Source: an uncultured Campylobacter sp. (lineage in GTDB: Bacteria > Campylobacterota > Campylobacteria > Campylobacterales > Campylobacteraceae). From it: 64,000 nt of DNA. Positions within the stretch are counted from its first letter, which is position 1; every line of letters begins with the position of its first letter. Below, piece after piece: positions 43,759 to 54,109 of this stretch. Below the pieces are notes generated by a model. It saw nothing but the letters and a program-made list of their open reading frames with translations. It was not told the DNA's origin and searched no databases. The position numbers were made by a program, and so were the translations under genes. The DNA lies in assembly GCF_938039205.1 (NCBI RefSeq), contig NZ_CALHVM010000025.1:1-64000 (forward strand), in the 5' to 3' direction.

Positions 43759-44548
43759 GCTATCCGATGATTTTAAGCTTTTTAAAGGCGATTGTTTTGA
43801 GATTTTGCCTAAATTTAAGGGAGAGTTTGACCTTATTTTTGCCGACCCGCCGTATTTTCTCTCAAATGATGGACTTAGCATTCAAAGCGGAAAAATCGTA
43901 AGCGTAAATAAAGGTGATTGGGACAAAAGCTACGGTATTGACGAAATAGATAAATTTAACCTCGAGTGGCTAGCACTTGCCAAAGATGCACTCACGGACA
44001 ACGGCAGCGTAATGATAAGCGGAACGTATCACAATATTTTTTCGATCGGCCGGGCGCTGCAAAAGCTAGACTATAAAATTTTAAACGTCATCACTTGGCA
44101 AAAGACTAATCCGCCGCCGAATTTTAGCTGCCGATACCTCACGCATAGCACCGAGCAAATAATCTGGGCGAGAAAAAGTGAGAAATTTAAGCACATTTTC
44201 AACTACGAACTGATGAAAAAGCTAAACGACGACAAGCAAATGAAAGACGTTTGGAGCTTTCCGGCGATCGCGCCGTGGGAGAAAGCATGCGGTAAGCATC
44301 CGACACAAAAGCCGCTTGCTCTTTTGGTGCGGCTGATTTTAGCGGCTAGCAACGAAGATAGCGTGATTTGCGATCCGTTTGCCGGCTCTTCGACGACGGG
44401 CATCGCTGCAAATTTGCTTGGGCGGAAATTTGTCGGCATCGAAAAAGAGCGGGAATTTATAGAAATTTCTATAAATCGCAAAAGCGAACTCGACGCAAAT
44501 TTTGATCTTTTTAAGCGCAGGATTTTAGATATAAATAAGTTAGATTGA
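43751..44548 (+). CDS. DpnA-type adenine methyltransferase, right-arm copy
   Basis: Identical mirror of the gene at 41982-42779, complete, with the same eight-base overlap with the (truncated) endonuclease. With both endonuclease copies broken, this pair of methyltransferase genes would be the only working part of the restriction system in the assembled layout. Confidence 0.86.
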   Translation: MFKLSDDFKLFKGDCFEILPKFKGEFDLIFADPPYFLSNDGLSIQSGKIVSVNKGDWDKSYGIDEIDKFNLEWLALAKDALTDNGSVMISGTYHNIFSIGRALQKLDYKILNVITWQKTNPPPNFSCRYLTHSTEQIIWARKSEKFKHIFNYELMKKLNDDKQMKDVWSFPAIAPWEKACGKHPTQKPLALLVRLILAASNEDSVICDPFAGSSTTGIAANLLGRKFVGIEKEREFIEISINRKSELDANFDLFKRRILDINKLD

Positions 44549-44577
44549 TTAGGCCGAAATTTAGCTATAATCGCGCA

Positions 44578-45483
44578 ATGAAAAATCTAGTCAAAAGCGA
44601 ATTTTTCGGAGTATTTATCACGCTTCTTGGCGGCGTATTATGGGGCTTTAGCGGCGTTTGCGGGCAGTATCTGTTCACGCAAAAGGGCGTCAGCGCCGAC
44701 TGGCTCGTGCCCTACCGCCTGAGCCTTGCCGGGCTTGCGATGGTGGCGTATTATTTAGCGCGTTCGCCGCACGTAGCCCTCGCGCCGCTAAAAGATCGCG
44801 CGCTGTTGCCGCAGCTGCTCATCTATGCGTTTTTTGGGCTCATGATGACGCAGTATTCGTACTTTTACAGCATCGAGCTCTCAAATGCCGCCGTCGCGAC
44901 CGTGATCCAGTACTCCGCGCCCGCGCTCATCCTCGCCGTCGTTTGCTTTTTGGAGCGGCGCGCGCCTAAAAAGGTCGAGCTTATCGCGCTTATTTTAGCG
45001 GTGCTCGGCGTCGTGCTGCTCGCCACTCACGGCGATCTGGGTTCGCTCGTTATCAGCGCAGAGGCGCTGGTTTGGTGCCTGATTAGCGCGCTTGGCGTCG
45101 TGATTTACAGCCTCATCCCAACGAAGCTAAATCAAAAATATACCATTGCGCTAAATTTAGGCTGGGGCATGGTTATCGGCGGCGGCGCGCTCGCGCTTTA
45201 TACGCGGGTTTGGCAGCTGGGCGGCGTGAGCGACGCGGACGGCTTTGCAGCGCTTGCTGCAGTGGTGATTTTGGGCACGATATGCGCGTTTAGCTTTTAT
45301 ATGACGGGGCTAAAGATAATAGGCGCAAGCAGGGCGAGCATGATCGCGTGCATCGAGCCGGTGAGCGCGGCGGCGTTTGCCTATTTTTGGCTGGGGACGG
45401 AGTTCGTGTTTCTTGATTTTGCGGGCTTTACGCTCATTATCTCGTGCATATTTTTGCTAGCTAAAGATAGGAAAAAGGCCTGA
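44578..45483 (+). CDS. EamA exporter, right-arm copy
   Basis: Identical mirror of 41047-41952, ten predicted membrane helices. Same start question: ATG 44578 is used, with TTG 44545 as the alternative overlapping the methyltransferase stop. TATAAT at 44566-44571 lies directly upstream. Confidence 0.84.
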   Translation: MKNLVKSEFFGVFITLLGGVLWGFSGVCGQYLFTQKGVSADWLVPYRLSLAGLAMVAYYLARSPHVALAPLKDRALLPQLLIYAFFGLMMTQYSYFYSIELSNAAVATVIQYSAPALILAVVCFLERRAPKKVELIALILAVLGVVLLATHGDLGSLVISAEALVWCLISALGVVIYSLIPTKLNQKYTIALNLGWGMVIGGGALALYTRVWQLGGVSDADGFAALAAVVILGTICAFSFYMTGLKIIGASRASMIACIEPVSAAAFAYFWLGTEFVFLDFAGFTLIISCIFLLAKDRKKA

Positions 45484-45496
45484 ATTTGGAGGAGAG

Positions 45497-45919
45497 ATGA
45501 TTTATTTAGCGCAGACCGATACGACGGCCGGGTTTTTGAGTAAGGATTTTCGCGAGATAAACGCGCTCAAACGCCGAGCGGCGGACAAGCCCTGCCTCAT
45601 AACGACGGCAAAGCTTAGCGAGCTAAAAAATCTTGCTCGCGTGCCCGCTAAATTTAAAAATTTAGTGCGTCTCGCAAGGAAAACGACCTTTTTATATCCG
45701 AACGGCACCGCCGTGCGCATCGTGAAAGAGTGCGCTCATGAGGAGTTTTTGAGGCAATTTGACTGGCTGTATTCTAGCAGTGCAAATTTAAACGGGCAAA
45801 ACTTCGATGAAGCCTGGGCAAAAGCGGCGGCGGATCAGGTCGTGGATCAAAATTTCAGCCAAAACGCAAGCTCGAAAATATATAAAATTTCAAAAATGCG
45901 CTTAAAACGGCTGAGGTAA
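45497..45919 (+). CDS. Short Sua5/YrdC-family protein, right-arm copy
   Basis: Identical mirror of 40611-41033; 140 residues with the KRRAADKP substrate motif and SSANLNG. GGAGGAGAG at 45487-45495 precedes the ATG. Confidence 0.77.
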   Translation: MIYLAQTDTTAGFLSKDFREINALKRRAADKPCLITTAKLSELKNLARVPAKFKNLVRLARKTTFLYPNGTAVRIVKECAHEEFLRQFDWLYSSSANLNGQNFDEAWAKAAADQVVDQNFSQNASSKIYKISKMRLKRLR

Positions 45920-46026
45920 CCCACTCGAATTACTCTCGTTTTTCAAATTTCCCATCCAAATTCACTCAAATTTAACCGCCCTTTGGCTAAGATTTCACAA
46001 ATTTAACGAAGCAAAAAGGATCAAAT

Positions 46027-46134
46027 TTGCACGCCTTGCTAAAAATATTTAAAACCGTTTTATACGCTGCGCTATTTTTAGGACTTTATCTTTTGGCGGA
46101 TAAGTACGGACTGTTTGCTAAATTTGTCAATTAA
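46027..46134 (+). CDS. Possible 35-residue membrane peptide, right-arm copy
   Basis: Mirror of 40396-40503. TTG 46027 with AAAAAGGATCAAAT upstream; one membrane helix. Same reservations about its reality. Confidence 0.43.
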   Translation: MHALLKIFKTVLYAALFLGLYLLADKYGLFAKFVN

Positions 46135-46217
46135 ATTTATCGACTCGGCTTTGCCAAATAAATTTCGAGTCGAGAGTTGGATGTTAATTTTAATCGCTTT
46201 GTTTGGATAGGCGATAT

Positions 46218-47099
46218 TTATAAATATTCATCCAAAAATATAACTCCTATTTCTTTATCCAACTTTTCGAGATCGCAAAACGATTTCCAATTTATTCTGC
46301 CTCCCGTCGATAGGTTCGGAAACATATTGTAGTAATAGTTATGATACTCCCTTTTGTATGCGATTATCTCGGATGTTTTATTGTTTATCAGCTTAAATTC
46401 GGTAGCTATGAGAAAATTTGAACTAAATTTATCTAGCTTAATCTCGTCAAATTTTGCGGTATAGTTCGTTTCTGATATTTTATCTTTTGTAGTAGTTGTT
46501 TGTATGATCATTTTATTCCGAATCTCTTTTGATTTATTCATGAGCTTAAATATCGACTCTTTTTGTATATCAATTTTATTTATATACCTACTATGCTCGT
46601 CCGATTTATATTTTATTATTCCATCTTTAAGCTTTTTGCGTACTTCTTTTTCTAGAGTATCGCAGATACCCATGGCCTTATCAAGCTCTTTCTCGGTTTC
46701 TTCATATTCTTTTAATTCGCTGGAATTCTCATTAAATGAAAAAACGGTCACGTTTCCGTTGAACAAATTTAAAGCCAAAGTTTTTATATGGACACCGTCG
46801 ACAAACCTCCCCTTGATCCAGTTTATGTTCGCATCCTCAAAGGGACGAACATTATCCTCAAAATAAATACTCTGCGGATACTCTACCGTCTCCTTTATAA
46901 AAGCCTTTGGAGCGGTAGCGCAGTAATATACTCCAAGAATATTTGTAATGATGATGTCATAAATGGGGATCAGAAATAGTGCAGCCGCTACAATGCCTCT
47001 GATCCAAATTCTCTTAATATATTTTACGGTAATAAGCATAATGATAGCGCTAACTACCATATAAGGAATAACGTAAAAAAGTAAGATTATCATGCCCAT
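46218..47099 (-). CDS. Unknown membrane-anchored protein, right-arm copy
   Basis: Identical mirror of 39431-40312: two amino-terminal helices and a soluble lysine-rich domain. Its leader carries the same two hairpins, at 47121-47181. Confidence 0.63.
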   Translation of the reverse strand: MGMIILLFYVIPYMVVSAIIMLITVKYIKRIWIRGIVAAALFLIPIYDIIITNILGVYYCATAPKAFIKETVEYPQSIYFEDNVRPFEDANINWIKGRFVDGVHIKTLALNLFNGNVTVFSFNENSSELKEYEETEKELDKAMGICDTLEKEVRKKLKDGIIKYKSDEHSRYINKIDIQKESIFKLMNKSKEIRNKMIIQTTTTKDKISETNYTAKFDEIKLDKFSSNFLIATEFKLINNKTSEIIAYKREYHNYYYNMFPNLSTGGRINWKSFCDLEKLDKEIGVIFLDEYL

Positions 47100-47561
47100 A
47101 GCGTATCCTTTTTAGTTGTCGGCAAAACGGAGACGGTACGTTTTGCCTCGTGCCTAAAATATGCGGGCCAATAAAACCCGCAACTGTTTTAAATTTGACC
47201 GCTTCGTATCTTTTGCAAATCATTGATAAAATGATAGTGCCGTAAGGCTTAAGGCGGAGTTAAATTTGAGCTTCGGCAAGCGCTAGTAGTCAAATTCGAC
47301 GCTTATTTTACGAATTATAATATCACAAAATTTAACCTCGCAAGTTATATTTTGTGATAAATTTGCTCCAAATTCGAACCTAAATTCAAAACAAAATTTA
47401 ACCGCACCAAAGCCGCCCGCACATTTACCACAAAAGTAATCGGCCGTCAAATTCACTTATTTTATAAAATGAAACTAAAATTTCAAATCTAATTTAGATA
47501 TTTTAAAAACAAATTTCGGTAATATTGCGCTAGACAAAAATTTTATCCGAAAGGAGCTATT
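47100..47561. other. Mirror of the divergent permease/unknown-gene gap
   Basis: Second copy of 38969-39430, no gene. The promoters for the two divergent genes are expected here. Confidence 0.5.
47121..47181 (-). promoter_or_regulatory. Two tandem hairpins, right-arm copy
   Basis: GGCAAAACG (47121-47129) pairs with CGTTTTGCC (47139-47147); the second, weaker stem is GCGGG/CCCGC at 47163-47181. Mirror of 39349-39409. Confidence 0.5.
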
Positions 47562-48932
47562 ATGAGCGGTATTGCTCTCATCGTCTGCTTCATCATCGCG
47601 GTCGTCGTTATGATCGTGCTGATTTCAAAGTTGGGGGTTCACCCCTTTATAGCGATCATGCTCGTTTCGCTAGCTCTAGCCGTCGTCGCGGGCATCGACC
47701 TAGTCAAGGTTCCCGCGATCATCGGAGAGGGATTTAGCGGGATATTTAAAAGCATAGGCATCGTCATCATCCTGGGCGCGCTCATCGGTATGGCGCTGGA
47801 AAAGACGGGCGCGGCGCTAAAGCTGGCCGATATGGTCGTGCGCTGCGTAGGCGATAAGCGCCCCGAGCTAGCTATGCTCATCATGGGCTGGATCGTGGGT
47901 ATCCCGGTCTTTTGCGATAGCGGCTTTGTCGTTCTAGATCCGATCCGTCGCGCGATAAAGGAAAAAATCGGCGCCAACCCCGTAGCTATGGCCGTCGCGC
48001 TCTCGTGCGGCCTATACACCTCGCACGTGTTTATACCGCCGACTCCGGGCCCGATAGCGGCCGCAGGACTCGTGGGCGTAGGTCACAACCTGCTGCTAGT
48101 CATCGCCGTGGGTGCGGTCGTTTCGATACCGGTTCTCATCGCGGGCTATCTTTTTGCTAAAACTATCGGCGCAAAAGTGAGCCTAAAAGAGGATCTCGCA
48201 GACGTCGGCAAAAGCTACGACGAGATCATCAAAGAGCACGGCAAGCTGCCTTGCGCGTTTTTGAGCTTGGCGCCGATTTTTATGCCGATTTTGCTGATGG
48301 CGCTGGGTTCGGTCGTCTCGATACTAAAGCTAAAAGGCTCGTTTGCGAATTTCGTTTTATTTTTGGGCAACCCGATCATCGCGCTTGGCGTGGGCGTGCT
48401 ATTTGCCGTTATCTTGCTGGCCGAAACGGGCAAACTGGGCGAATTTAACCTCATAACCAATGAAACGCTAAAGATCGTGGGACCTATCCTCTTTATCACG
48501 GCTGCGGGCGGCGTGCTAGGCAACGTCATCGCTAAGGCCGGATTCGTCGAGTTTATGAAGGCAAACGCCCACCTCATCGGCACTGTGGGCATATTTTTCC
48601 CGTTTGTTATCTCGGCTATCATCAAGACCGCTCAGGGCAGCTCGACCGTAGCGCTTACGACGACGGCCTCTATCATGGGGCTTTTCACCGATAGCGGCTC
48701 GATGATGAGCGCGCTAGGACTCACGAGCGAGATGGGCGCGGTGCTAACGGTGATGGCGATCGCTGCGGGCGCGATGACGGTTTCGCATGCTAACGATAGC
48801 TATTTTTGGGTCGTTACGAACTTTAGCAAGATGTCGCCGGAGCAGGGCTACAAGACTCAGACGATGCTTACCTTTATAATGGGTATCGTAGGTATGGCGA
48901 CGGTTTGGGTTGCGTCGCTGATTTTGCTGTAA
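47562..48932 (+). CDS. GntP-family permease, right-arm copy
   Basis: Identical mirror of 37598-38968, a 456-residue sugar-acid symporter with AAAGGAGC before ATG 47562. It again faces the same way as the glycerate kinase copy at 49540. Confidence 0.92.
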   Translation: MSGIALIVCFIIAVVVMIVLISKLGVHPFIAIMLVSLALAVVAGIDLVKVPAIIGEGFSGIFKSIGIVIILGALIGMALEKTGAALKLADMVVRCVGDKRPELAMLIMGWIVGIPVFCDSGFVVLDPIRRAIKEKIGANPVAMAVALSCGLYTSHVFIPPTPGPIAAAGLVGVGHNLLLVIAVGAVVSIPVLIAGYLFAKTIGAKVSLKEDLADVGKSYDEIIKEHGKLPCAFLSLAPIFMPILLMALGSVVSILKLKGSFANFVLFLGNPIIALGVGVLFAVILLAETGKLGEFNLITNETLKIVGPILFITAAGGVLGNVIAKAGFVEFMKANAHLIGTVGIFFPFVISAIIKTAQGSSTVALTTTASIMGLFTDSGSMMSALGLTSEMGAVLTVMAIAAGAMTVSHANDSYFWVVTNFSKMSPEQGYKTQTMLTFIMGIVGMATVWVASLILL

Positions 48933-49539
48933 ATTTGACGGCTAAATTTGAGCGGCGAGATTTGGGATAATTAAATTTGAGTGCGGTTTCGGTGAGGCGA
49001 GACAGCACTTTTTACGGTAGTAACGGTAAATTTTCAAATTTGTCCGCCTAGACCCGCATCTTGAAAATGTTAAATTTGATTTGGTTAAATTTGGCATTAC
49101 GCGCTAAGCTTTTTGCTAAGGGGGAAGGGGCTTGAATTACGGTCTGCTTGCAGTTGCGAGGCAAAGCCGAAGCAAAAGAGCTCCCTTCTCCCTTAACAAT
49201 CCCCCCCCACCCCTACGACGTGAGAGGTTGCTGCACTGCGTGCAGGTTTATGTGGCGCTATCGCGCGACACGTTTTTAAATTTATAATGAAGCCAAATTC
49301 GGCTCGCGATTTAAAACTAAATTTGATAAAATCAGACCGTAGAATTTAAGGCGAAGTATTTTGAGATGATTTTTGGGGTTGCGCAGAGTAGGCTGGACTT
49401 CTGCTTGCAGTTGCGAGTGCAACGAAGCAAAGATAGTACGCCGAGCTAAATTTTAGCCAGCTCCGCTTCTTGCAAAGCAGTGAGCGAAGCGCAACTGAAA
49501 AAGCGCTCAAAAGACAAGCCTTGCAAAAAAAAGGAAAAC
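48933..49539. other. Mirror of the gap with the G tract
   Basis: Second copy of 36991-37597; the eight-base homopolymer reads as C at 49201-49208. That the tract length is identical in both arms is notable, because such tracts slip readily between true duplicates. Confidence 0.6.
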
Positions 49540-50685
49540 ATGATGAAAATTCTAATAGCAATCGACTCTTTCAAGGGCTCTTTGAGCTCGCTTGAAGCCG
49601 GCAATGCCGTAAAGGAGGGCATAGAAGCCTTAGCGAGTAAGACCGATGAGGTGGTGGTAAAGCCCATCGCAGACGGCGGCGAGGGTAGCGTGGTGGCGCT
49701 AGCGGACGCGCTAAATGGCGAGTTTATCGACGTTATCGTGCAAAATCCTCTCGGCGAAAAGATCCCCGCTAGATACGCGCTAGCAGGCGAGCTGGGCATC
49801 CTCGAGATGGCGTCTTCTAGCGGACTCATGCTAGTGGAAAAAGAGCGCCGAAACCCTATGAAAACTAGCACCTACGGCTTTGGACAGATGATTTTGCATG
49901 CTATTGGTAAGGGCGCGCGTAAATTTATCGTGGGTATCGGCGGTAGCGCTACGAACGACGCGGGCACGGGTATGCTAAGTGCGCTTGGATACGAGTTTTT
50001 TGACGAAAACGGCGAGCTGCTCGAGGGTAAAGGTGAAAACCTCATAAAAATCACCAAGATCTCAAACAAAAACGTAGCGCCCGAGCTGCAAGAGTGCGAA
50101 TTCCTCGTGGCTTGCGACGTGGATAACCCGCTCTTTGGCAAAAACGGCGCAGCCTACGTCTACGGCCCGCAAAAGGGTGCGGACGAGCAGATGGTAAAGG
50201 ATCTAGATGCTGGGCTTATAAGCTTTGCGAGCGCGACGAGCGAGCACTTTTCGAGCGAATTTTGGAACTTTAAGGGCGCGGGCGCGGCAGGCGGGCTAGG
50301 GTACGGGTTTGTGAGCTACCTAAACGCCAAACTAAAGCCCGGCATCGACATCATCATGGAGGAGATCCGCCTCGAAGAGGACGTGAAAAACGCCGATCTG
50401 ATCATCACCGGCGAGGGGCGACTGGACTTTCAAAGCTCGATGGGCAAGACCCCGACCGGAGTGGCAAAAATCGCCAAAAAATACGGCAAGCCGATCATCG
50501 CGCTAGCAGGTAGCGTGTCTCCGTGCGCGGGCGGCTGTAACGAAAACGGCATCGATGCGTTTTTTAGCGTATTAAACGAGCCTGTGAGCCTAGAAGAGGC
50601 GATGGATAAGCAAACCGCGATGCGCAACCTCAAAATGACTGCCCAGCAGGCATTGAGGCTATATTTGCTAGGGCGTAAAGGGTAA
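49540..50685 (+). CDS. Glycerate kinase, right-arm copy
   Basis: Identical mirror of 35845-36990. AAGGAAAAC directly precedes the double ATG at 49540/49543, which fixes the start; the open frame upstream to 49480 is not translated sequence in my view. Confidence 0.92.
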   Translation: MMKILIAIDSFKGSLSSLEAGNAVKEGIEALASKTDEVVVKPIADGGEGSVVALADALNGEFIDVIVQNPLGEKIPARYALAGELGILEMASSSGLMLVEKERRNPMKTSTYGFGQMILHAIGKGARKFIVGIGGSATNDAGTGMLSALGYEFFDENGELLEGKGENLIKITKISNKNVAPELQECEFLVACDVDNPLFGKNGAAYVYGPQKGADEQMVKDLDAGLISFASATSEHFSSEFWNFKGAGAAGGLGYGFVSYLNAKLKPGIDIIMEEIRLEEDVKNADLIITGEGRLDFQSSMGKTPTGVAKIAKKYGKPIIALAGSVSPCAGGCNENGIDAFFSVLNEPVSLEEAMDKQTAMRNLKMTAQQALRLYLLGRKG

Positions 50686-51181
50686 ATTTACGATTTCTAC
50701 AACCGACGGCTCGGCGGGCACACTTGCCGATTCGTCAGCTTGGTTTCTTTTGCTTTGTCATTCGGTACTTAGTACTCTGTATATTTTACAAATACGGTTG
50801 AATGTTTTGCGGTTTTGTTGTGTCTGACAAGAAATGGTTTCATAAATTTAAACAAAAGCAAGCTGATTTTAGGCTATTCAAATTTACTAGTGCTATGGGA
50901 TTACTTTAAATAAATACATAATATTTACTGGTCAGCTGACATTCTTAATAAAGGAATATCATGTTTTGTCTGTTGGCGAGGGGGTGTGAGTGTAATTATT
51001 ATGATACTAACAGCGTCAAATGTTTATTTATAGGCTATGTGCTTGGTAGCACTAACTTAAAAGTGGGTAAAAATTTAATTGTTATTGTAAGCAGATAAAA
51101 ATAGGTAGCTGAAAAATAGATTAATGCACTTTTAAACATAAAAATACTATATTAACTTTCAAAAGTAAGGAGACAAAAGCC
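50686..51181. other. Mirror of the 496-base AT-rich gap
   Basis: Second copy of 35349-35844, including both short palindromes (50765-50775 and 50931-50940). No gene seen. Confidence 0.45.
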
Positions 51182-51526
51182 ATGTATTCGGAAATAGTTT
51201 TTAACATATACCATTTTTTAATGCAGGTAGGTTTTTCATCCTTTTACGCTTGTATGTTTATAGGAGCTATTCATGCTCTACCGGTGGCTATCCTTTTTAG
51301 ACAATCGGTTTTGTTGGTTCTTTTTTATATAGGCACAACATCATATGTTTGGGCTAGTTTTGCAGCTAACAAAGAGGGCATCTTAACATTGCCCTCAGCT
51401 GGAAATTACACACTTCTTTTTTGGACATCAACAGTTCTTGTAGGAGCCGCCTCTGCCATCTCTCCTCCAAAAGAACCAAATTTGTATACCGACTTTATGA
51501 TACCGTGCGACATTGGTGTAGACTGA
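51182..51526 (+). CDS. Unknown 114-residue membrane protein, right-arm copy
   Basis: Identical mirror of 35004-35348; three predicted helices; AAGGAGACAAAAGCC before ATG 51182. Confidence 0.58.
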   Translation: MYSEIVFNIYHFLMQVGFSSFYACMFIGAIHALPVAILFRQSVLLVLFYIGTTSYVWASFAANKEGILTLPSAGNYTLLFWTSTVLVGAASAISPPKEPNLYTDFMIPCDIGVD

Positions 51527-51573
51527 TAAACGAAGTAAATATATAATTTATGCTAGCATTTAAGGAGGTTTCT

Positions 51574-52029
51574 ATGTTTTATGATTGCTTTCAGTTCATA
51601 AAAAACTTTTACATGACAACAATGGCTATAAGCGCATCAACTGCCACATATATTACTTCTTTTACACTAAATCTAGCGATAGTGTCCTTCTTTTTTTTAG
51701 CTATTCAAAAATTTAGTATCAAAAGAGTTAAGGCTACTAAAATTATTATAACTACTTTCTTATCCTCGCTTATATTTTGCTATATGTTTGAGCATTTTTT
51801 TGTAAAAAATATAGAGATAGGCTCTTTACCGTTTGCAGTTTTTTACGGCTTTGTTTTTTGTAGTAGTATTGTATCTAGCTTGGATAATACGCCCGCTGAC
51901 GTCGACCCTGCCTATGGAGCCGACATTTACACTGGCATCACTCTTGAAAAGATGTGCAGCGGCACTTATGGAAAGTTCTTTTCTAGCCCAGAGGACCAAG
52001 TGCTAGATGAGCAGCAGTATCAAATCTAA
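51574..52029 (+). CDS. Unknown 151-residue membrane protein, right-arm copy
   Basis: Identical mirror of 34501-34956. In this orientation the start choice is easy to see: ATG 51550 is followed eight codons later by ATG 51574, and AAGGAGG lies between them. Confidence 0.58.
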   Translation: MFYDCFQFIKNFYMTTMAISASTATYITSFTLNLAIVSFFFLAIQKFSIKRVKATKIIITTFLSSLIFCYMFEHFFVKNIEIGSLPFAVFYGFVFCSSIVSSLDNTPADVDPAYGADIYTGITLEKMCSGTYGKFFSSPEDQVLDEQQYQI

Positions 52030-52079
52030 ACTTTAAACAAGAATATAAGCATAAAATAAAATACGCTATAATAGCTTCT

Positions 52080-52193
52080 ATGATACTTTTTTACACTTTT
52101 TTAATTGCTTTGCTAGTTTATACTGCCAAAAAAGAGTATGAATTTATATTCTTTTTTGGCGAACATAAAAACCTACTCCCGGATCAAACCTAA
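52080..52193 (+). CDS. Possible 37-residue membrane peptide, right-arm copy
   Basis: Mirror of 34337-34450. The frame is open upstream back to about 52011 without a start codon, and another frame offers ATG 52007 leading to MSSSIKSKL before a stop, so a frameshifted longer peptide is possible. Confidence 0.28.
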   Translation: MILFYTFLIALLVYTAKKEYEFIFFFGEHKNLLPDQT

Positions 52194-52249
52194 ACGCTGC
52201 TGCTTTGGCGTAGTAAATTTAATGACATGTGGTAAAAGCCAAAAAAGTT

Positions 52250-52271
52250 AAAAAGCCCGAAAACGGGCTTT
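52250..52271 (-). terminator. Terminator after the YceI gene, right-arm copy
   Basis: Same perfect eight-pair AAAGCCCG/CGGGCTTT stem, read on the minus strand. Confidence 0.9.
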
Positions 52272-52279
52272 AACCAGAC

Positions 52280-52849
52280 TTATTTTTCCTTCGCTTCGAT
52301 CTCGATTTCTAGCTCGACTTTGTCTGATAGCGTTATCTCGGAGGTATCCAGCCCGATCTCAAAGAGCTTGCGTTTAGTCTCGCCCTCTAGGCTAAAGCCG
52401 ATTTTTTCCTTGCCGTTTTTATCCGCCGTAAAGCCGCCGAGCTCAAATTTTAGCACTACGGGCTTAGTGATGCCGTGCATCGTGAGCGTGCCTACGACCT
52501 TGCCTTCTGTGTCGCTTTCTTTTTCAAATTTGACCATTTTGTAGGTGATTTTGTCGAATTTGGCTGCGTTGAAAAAATCCGCACTGCGTAGGTGCTCGTC
52601 GCGCTTGTCGTTTTGCGTATTTACCGAGGCGGTCTCAATGGTAGCCTCTAGCGCTTTTAGCTCCTTGGCATTTTTGTCGTAGTCGATCACGGCGTCAAAT
52701 TTGCCGAAATTTCCGCTGACTTTTGATATGCTTAGGTGCTTTATCTTAAAACCGACGCTGCTGTGCGCCGGGTCGATCTCGTATACCGCGGCGTTTGCAA
52801 AGCTTGCTGCTAGCGCTACCGCTAGCGAAAATTTGATTAGTTTTTTCAT
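52280..52849 (-). CDS. YceI-family protein, right-arm copy
   Basis: Identical mirror of 33681-34250; exported 189-residue barrel with its own ribosome binding site and terminator, thus a complete unit. Confidence 0.91.
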   Translation of the reverse strand: MKKLIKFSLAVALAASFANAAVYEIDPAHSSVGFKIKHLSISKVSGNFGKFDAVIDYDKNAKELKALEATIETASVNTQNDKRDEHLRSADFFNAAKFDKITYKMVKFEKESDTEGKVVGTLTMHGITKPVVLKFELGGFTADKNGKEKIGFSLEGETKRKLFEIGLDTSEITLSDKVELEIEIEAKEK

Positions 52850-52985
52850 TTTTACTCCTTACGATTTAGGTTTGAAAGTGTAATTTAAAAAAGTAAATAT
52901 ATAACTTTTTCGCAATATTTTGAGAAAAATTTGAATTACTTTTTTGCCGTCCGCTGATCGCAGGCTAAGAACGATCAGGCTAAAT

Positions 52986-53888
52986 TTAGCCCCAAATTTC
53001 CCCGACGAAAAACAGCGCCGACATCGCAAACGTGCAGAGCGCGACGACCTTTAGTTGTCCGTCAAAGTCGCGACACTCCCGAACTTTCGATACGAAAAAG
53101 ATGTGCCAAATAAGCGGTGCAAAGCTAATTACGTAGAGTAGTTTTACGCCCGAATCTCCGCGCAAAAGCGAGTAGCATAGCATAAGGCCCGCACCGCCTA
53201 CGATCAACGCGTAGTGGTAAAGCTTGGCTGTGCGCAGTCCGATACGTACGGGGATCGTGCGCTTTCCCTTGAGCGCGTCGTTTTGGATATCGCGCATGTT
53301 ATTTAAATTTAGCACCGCCGTGCTTAGCATCCCGCACGCGCACGCAGGCAGCAGCAGCGCCGCATCAAGCGAACGCGCGTATAAAAAGTATGAGCCCAGC
53401 ACGCTCAAAAGGCCAAAAAACAAAAACACGAAAACGTCGCCGAGCCCCTTGTAGCCGTATGCGCCGGCTCCCACGGTGTAGCGGATCGCAGCGTATATCG
53501 ACGCGCCGCCCAGCGCCAAAAATAGCATAACGAGGTAAAACCGCTCGCCGAATGCCAAAACGCTTAGCGCGAGGCTCGAAAGTGCCGAAAGTAGCGCCGT
53601 AGCGACGATGATGCGTTTCATCTCGGCCGCGCTCATCTGCCCCGTTTGGATTGCGCGGCGCGGCCCAAGTCTGCCGTCGTCGTCGGTGCCTTTTACTGCG
53701 TCGCCGTAGTCGTTGGCATAGTCGCTTAGTACCTGAAACAGAAGCGTCGTAAGTAGCGCCAGCGCAAAAATATCCGCCCTAAACGCGCCCGCACCGTATG
53801 CTGCGCCGCTGCCAAGCAGTACGCCTGAGACGCTAAGAGGTAGCGATCTAAGCCGCGCGGATGCGTAAAGAGCTTTTGCGGTTATCAT
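52986..53888 (-). CDS. menA: MenA-like prenyltransferase, right-arm copy
   Basis: Identical mirror of 32642-33544, with both Asp-rich motifs. Complete, with AAAAAGGCAAAAA before its ATG. Confidence 0.81.
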   Translation of the reverse strand: MITAKALYASARLRSLPLSVSGVLLGSGAAYGAGAFRADIFALALLTTLLFQVLSDYANDYGDAVKGTDDDGRLGPRRAIQTGQMSAAEMKRIIVATALLSALSSLALSVLAFGERFYLVMLFLALGGASIYAAIRYTVGAGAYGYKGLGDVFVFLFFGLLSVLGSYFLYARSLDAALLLPACACGMLSTAVLNLNNMRDIQNDALKGKRTIPVRIGLRTAKLYHYALIVGGAGLMLCYSLLRGDSGVKLLYVISFAPLIWHIFFVSKVRECRDFDGQLKVVALCTFAMSALFFVGEIWG

Positions 53889-54109
53889 TTTTTGCCTTTT
53901 TAAATTTATACGCCGAATTTACGGCAAATTTGAGCTCAAATTTAGCACCAGAATGCAAAAAATAATATAAATTTGAGCGGATCTGCGGGCAAAATTTGTA
54001 AATTTGGGATTAAAATTTGACGGAAGTTGTTGCCAAATTTAGAGTTTTGAAATCAGCCAAATTTGCCGCAAAAGCTAGCGCAAAGACCTAGCTTTCCAGC
54101 GTCAATTTA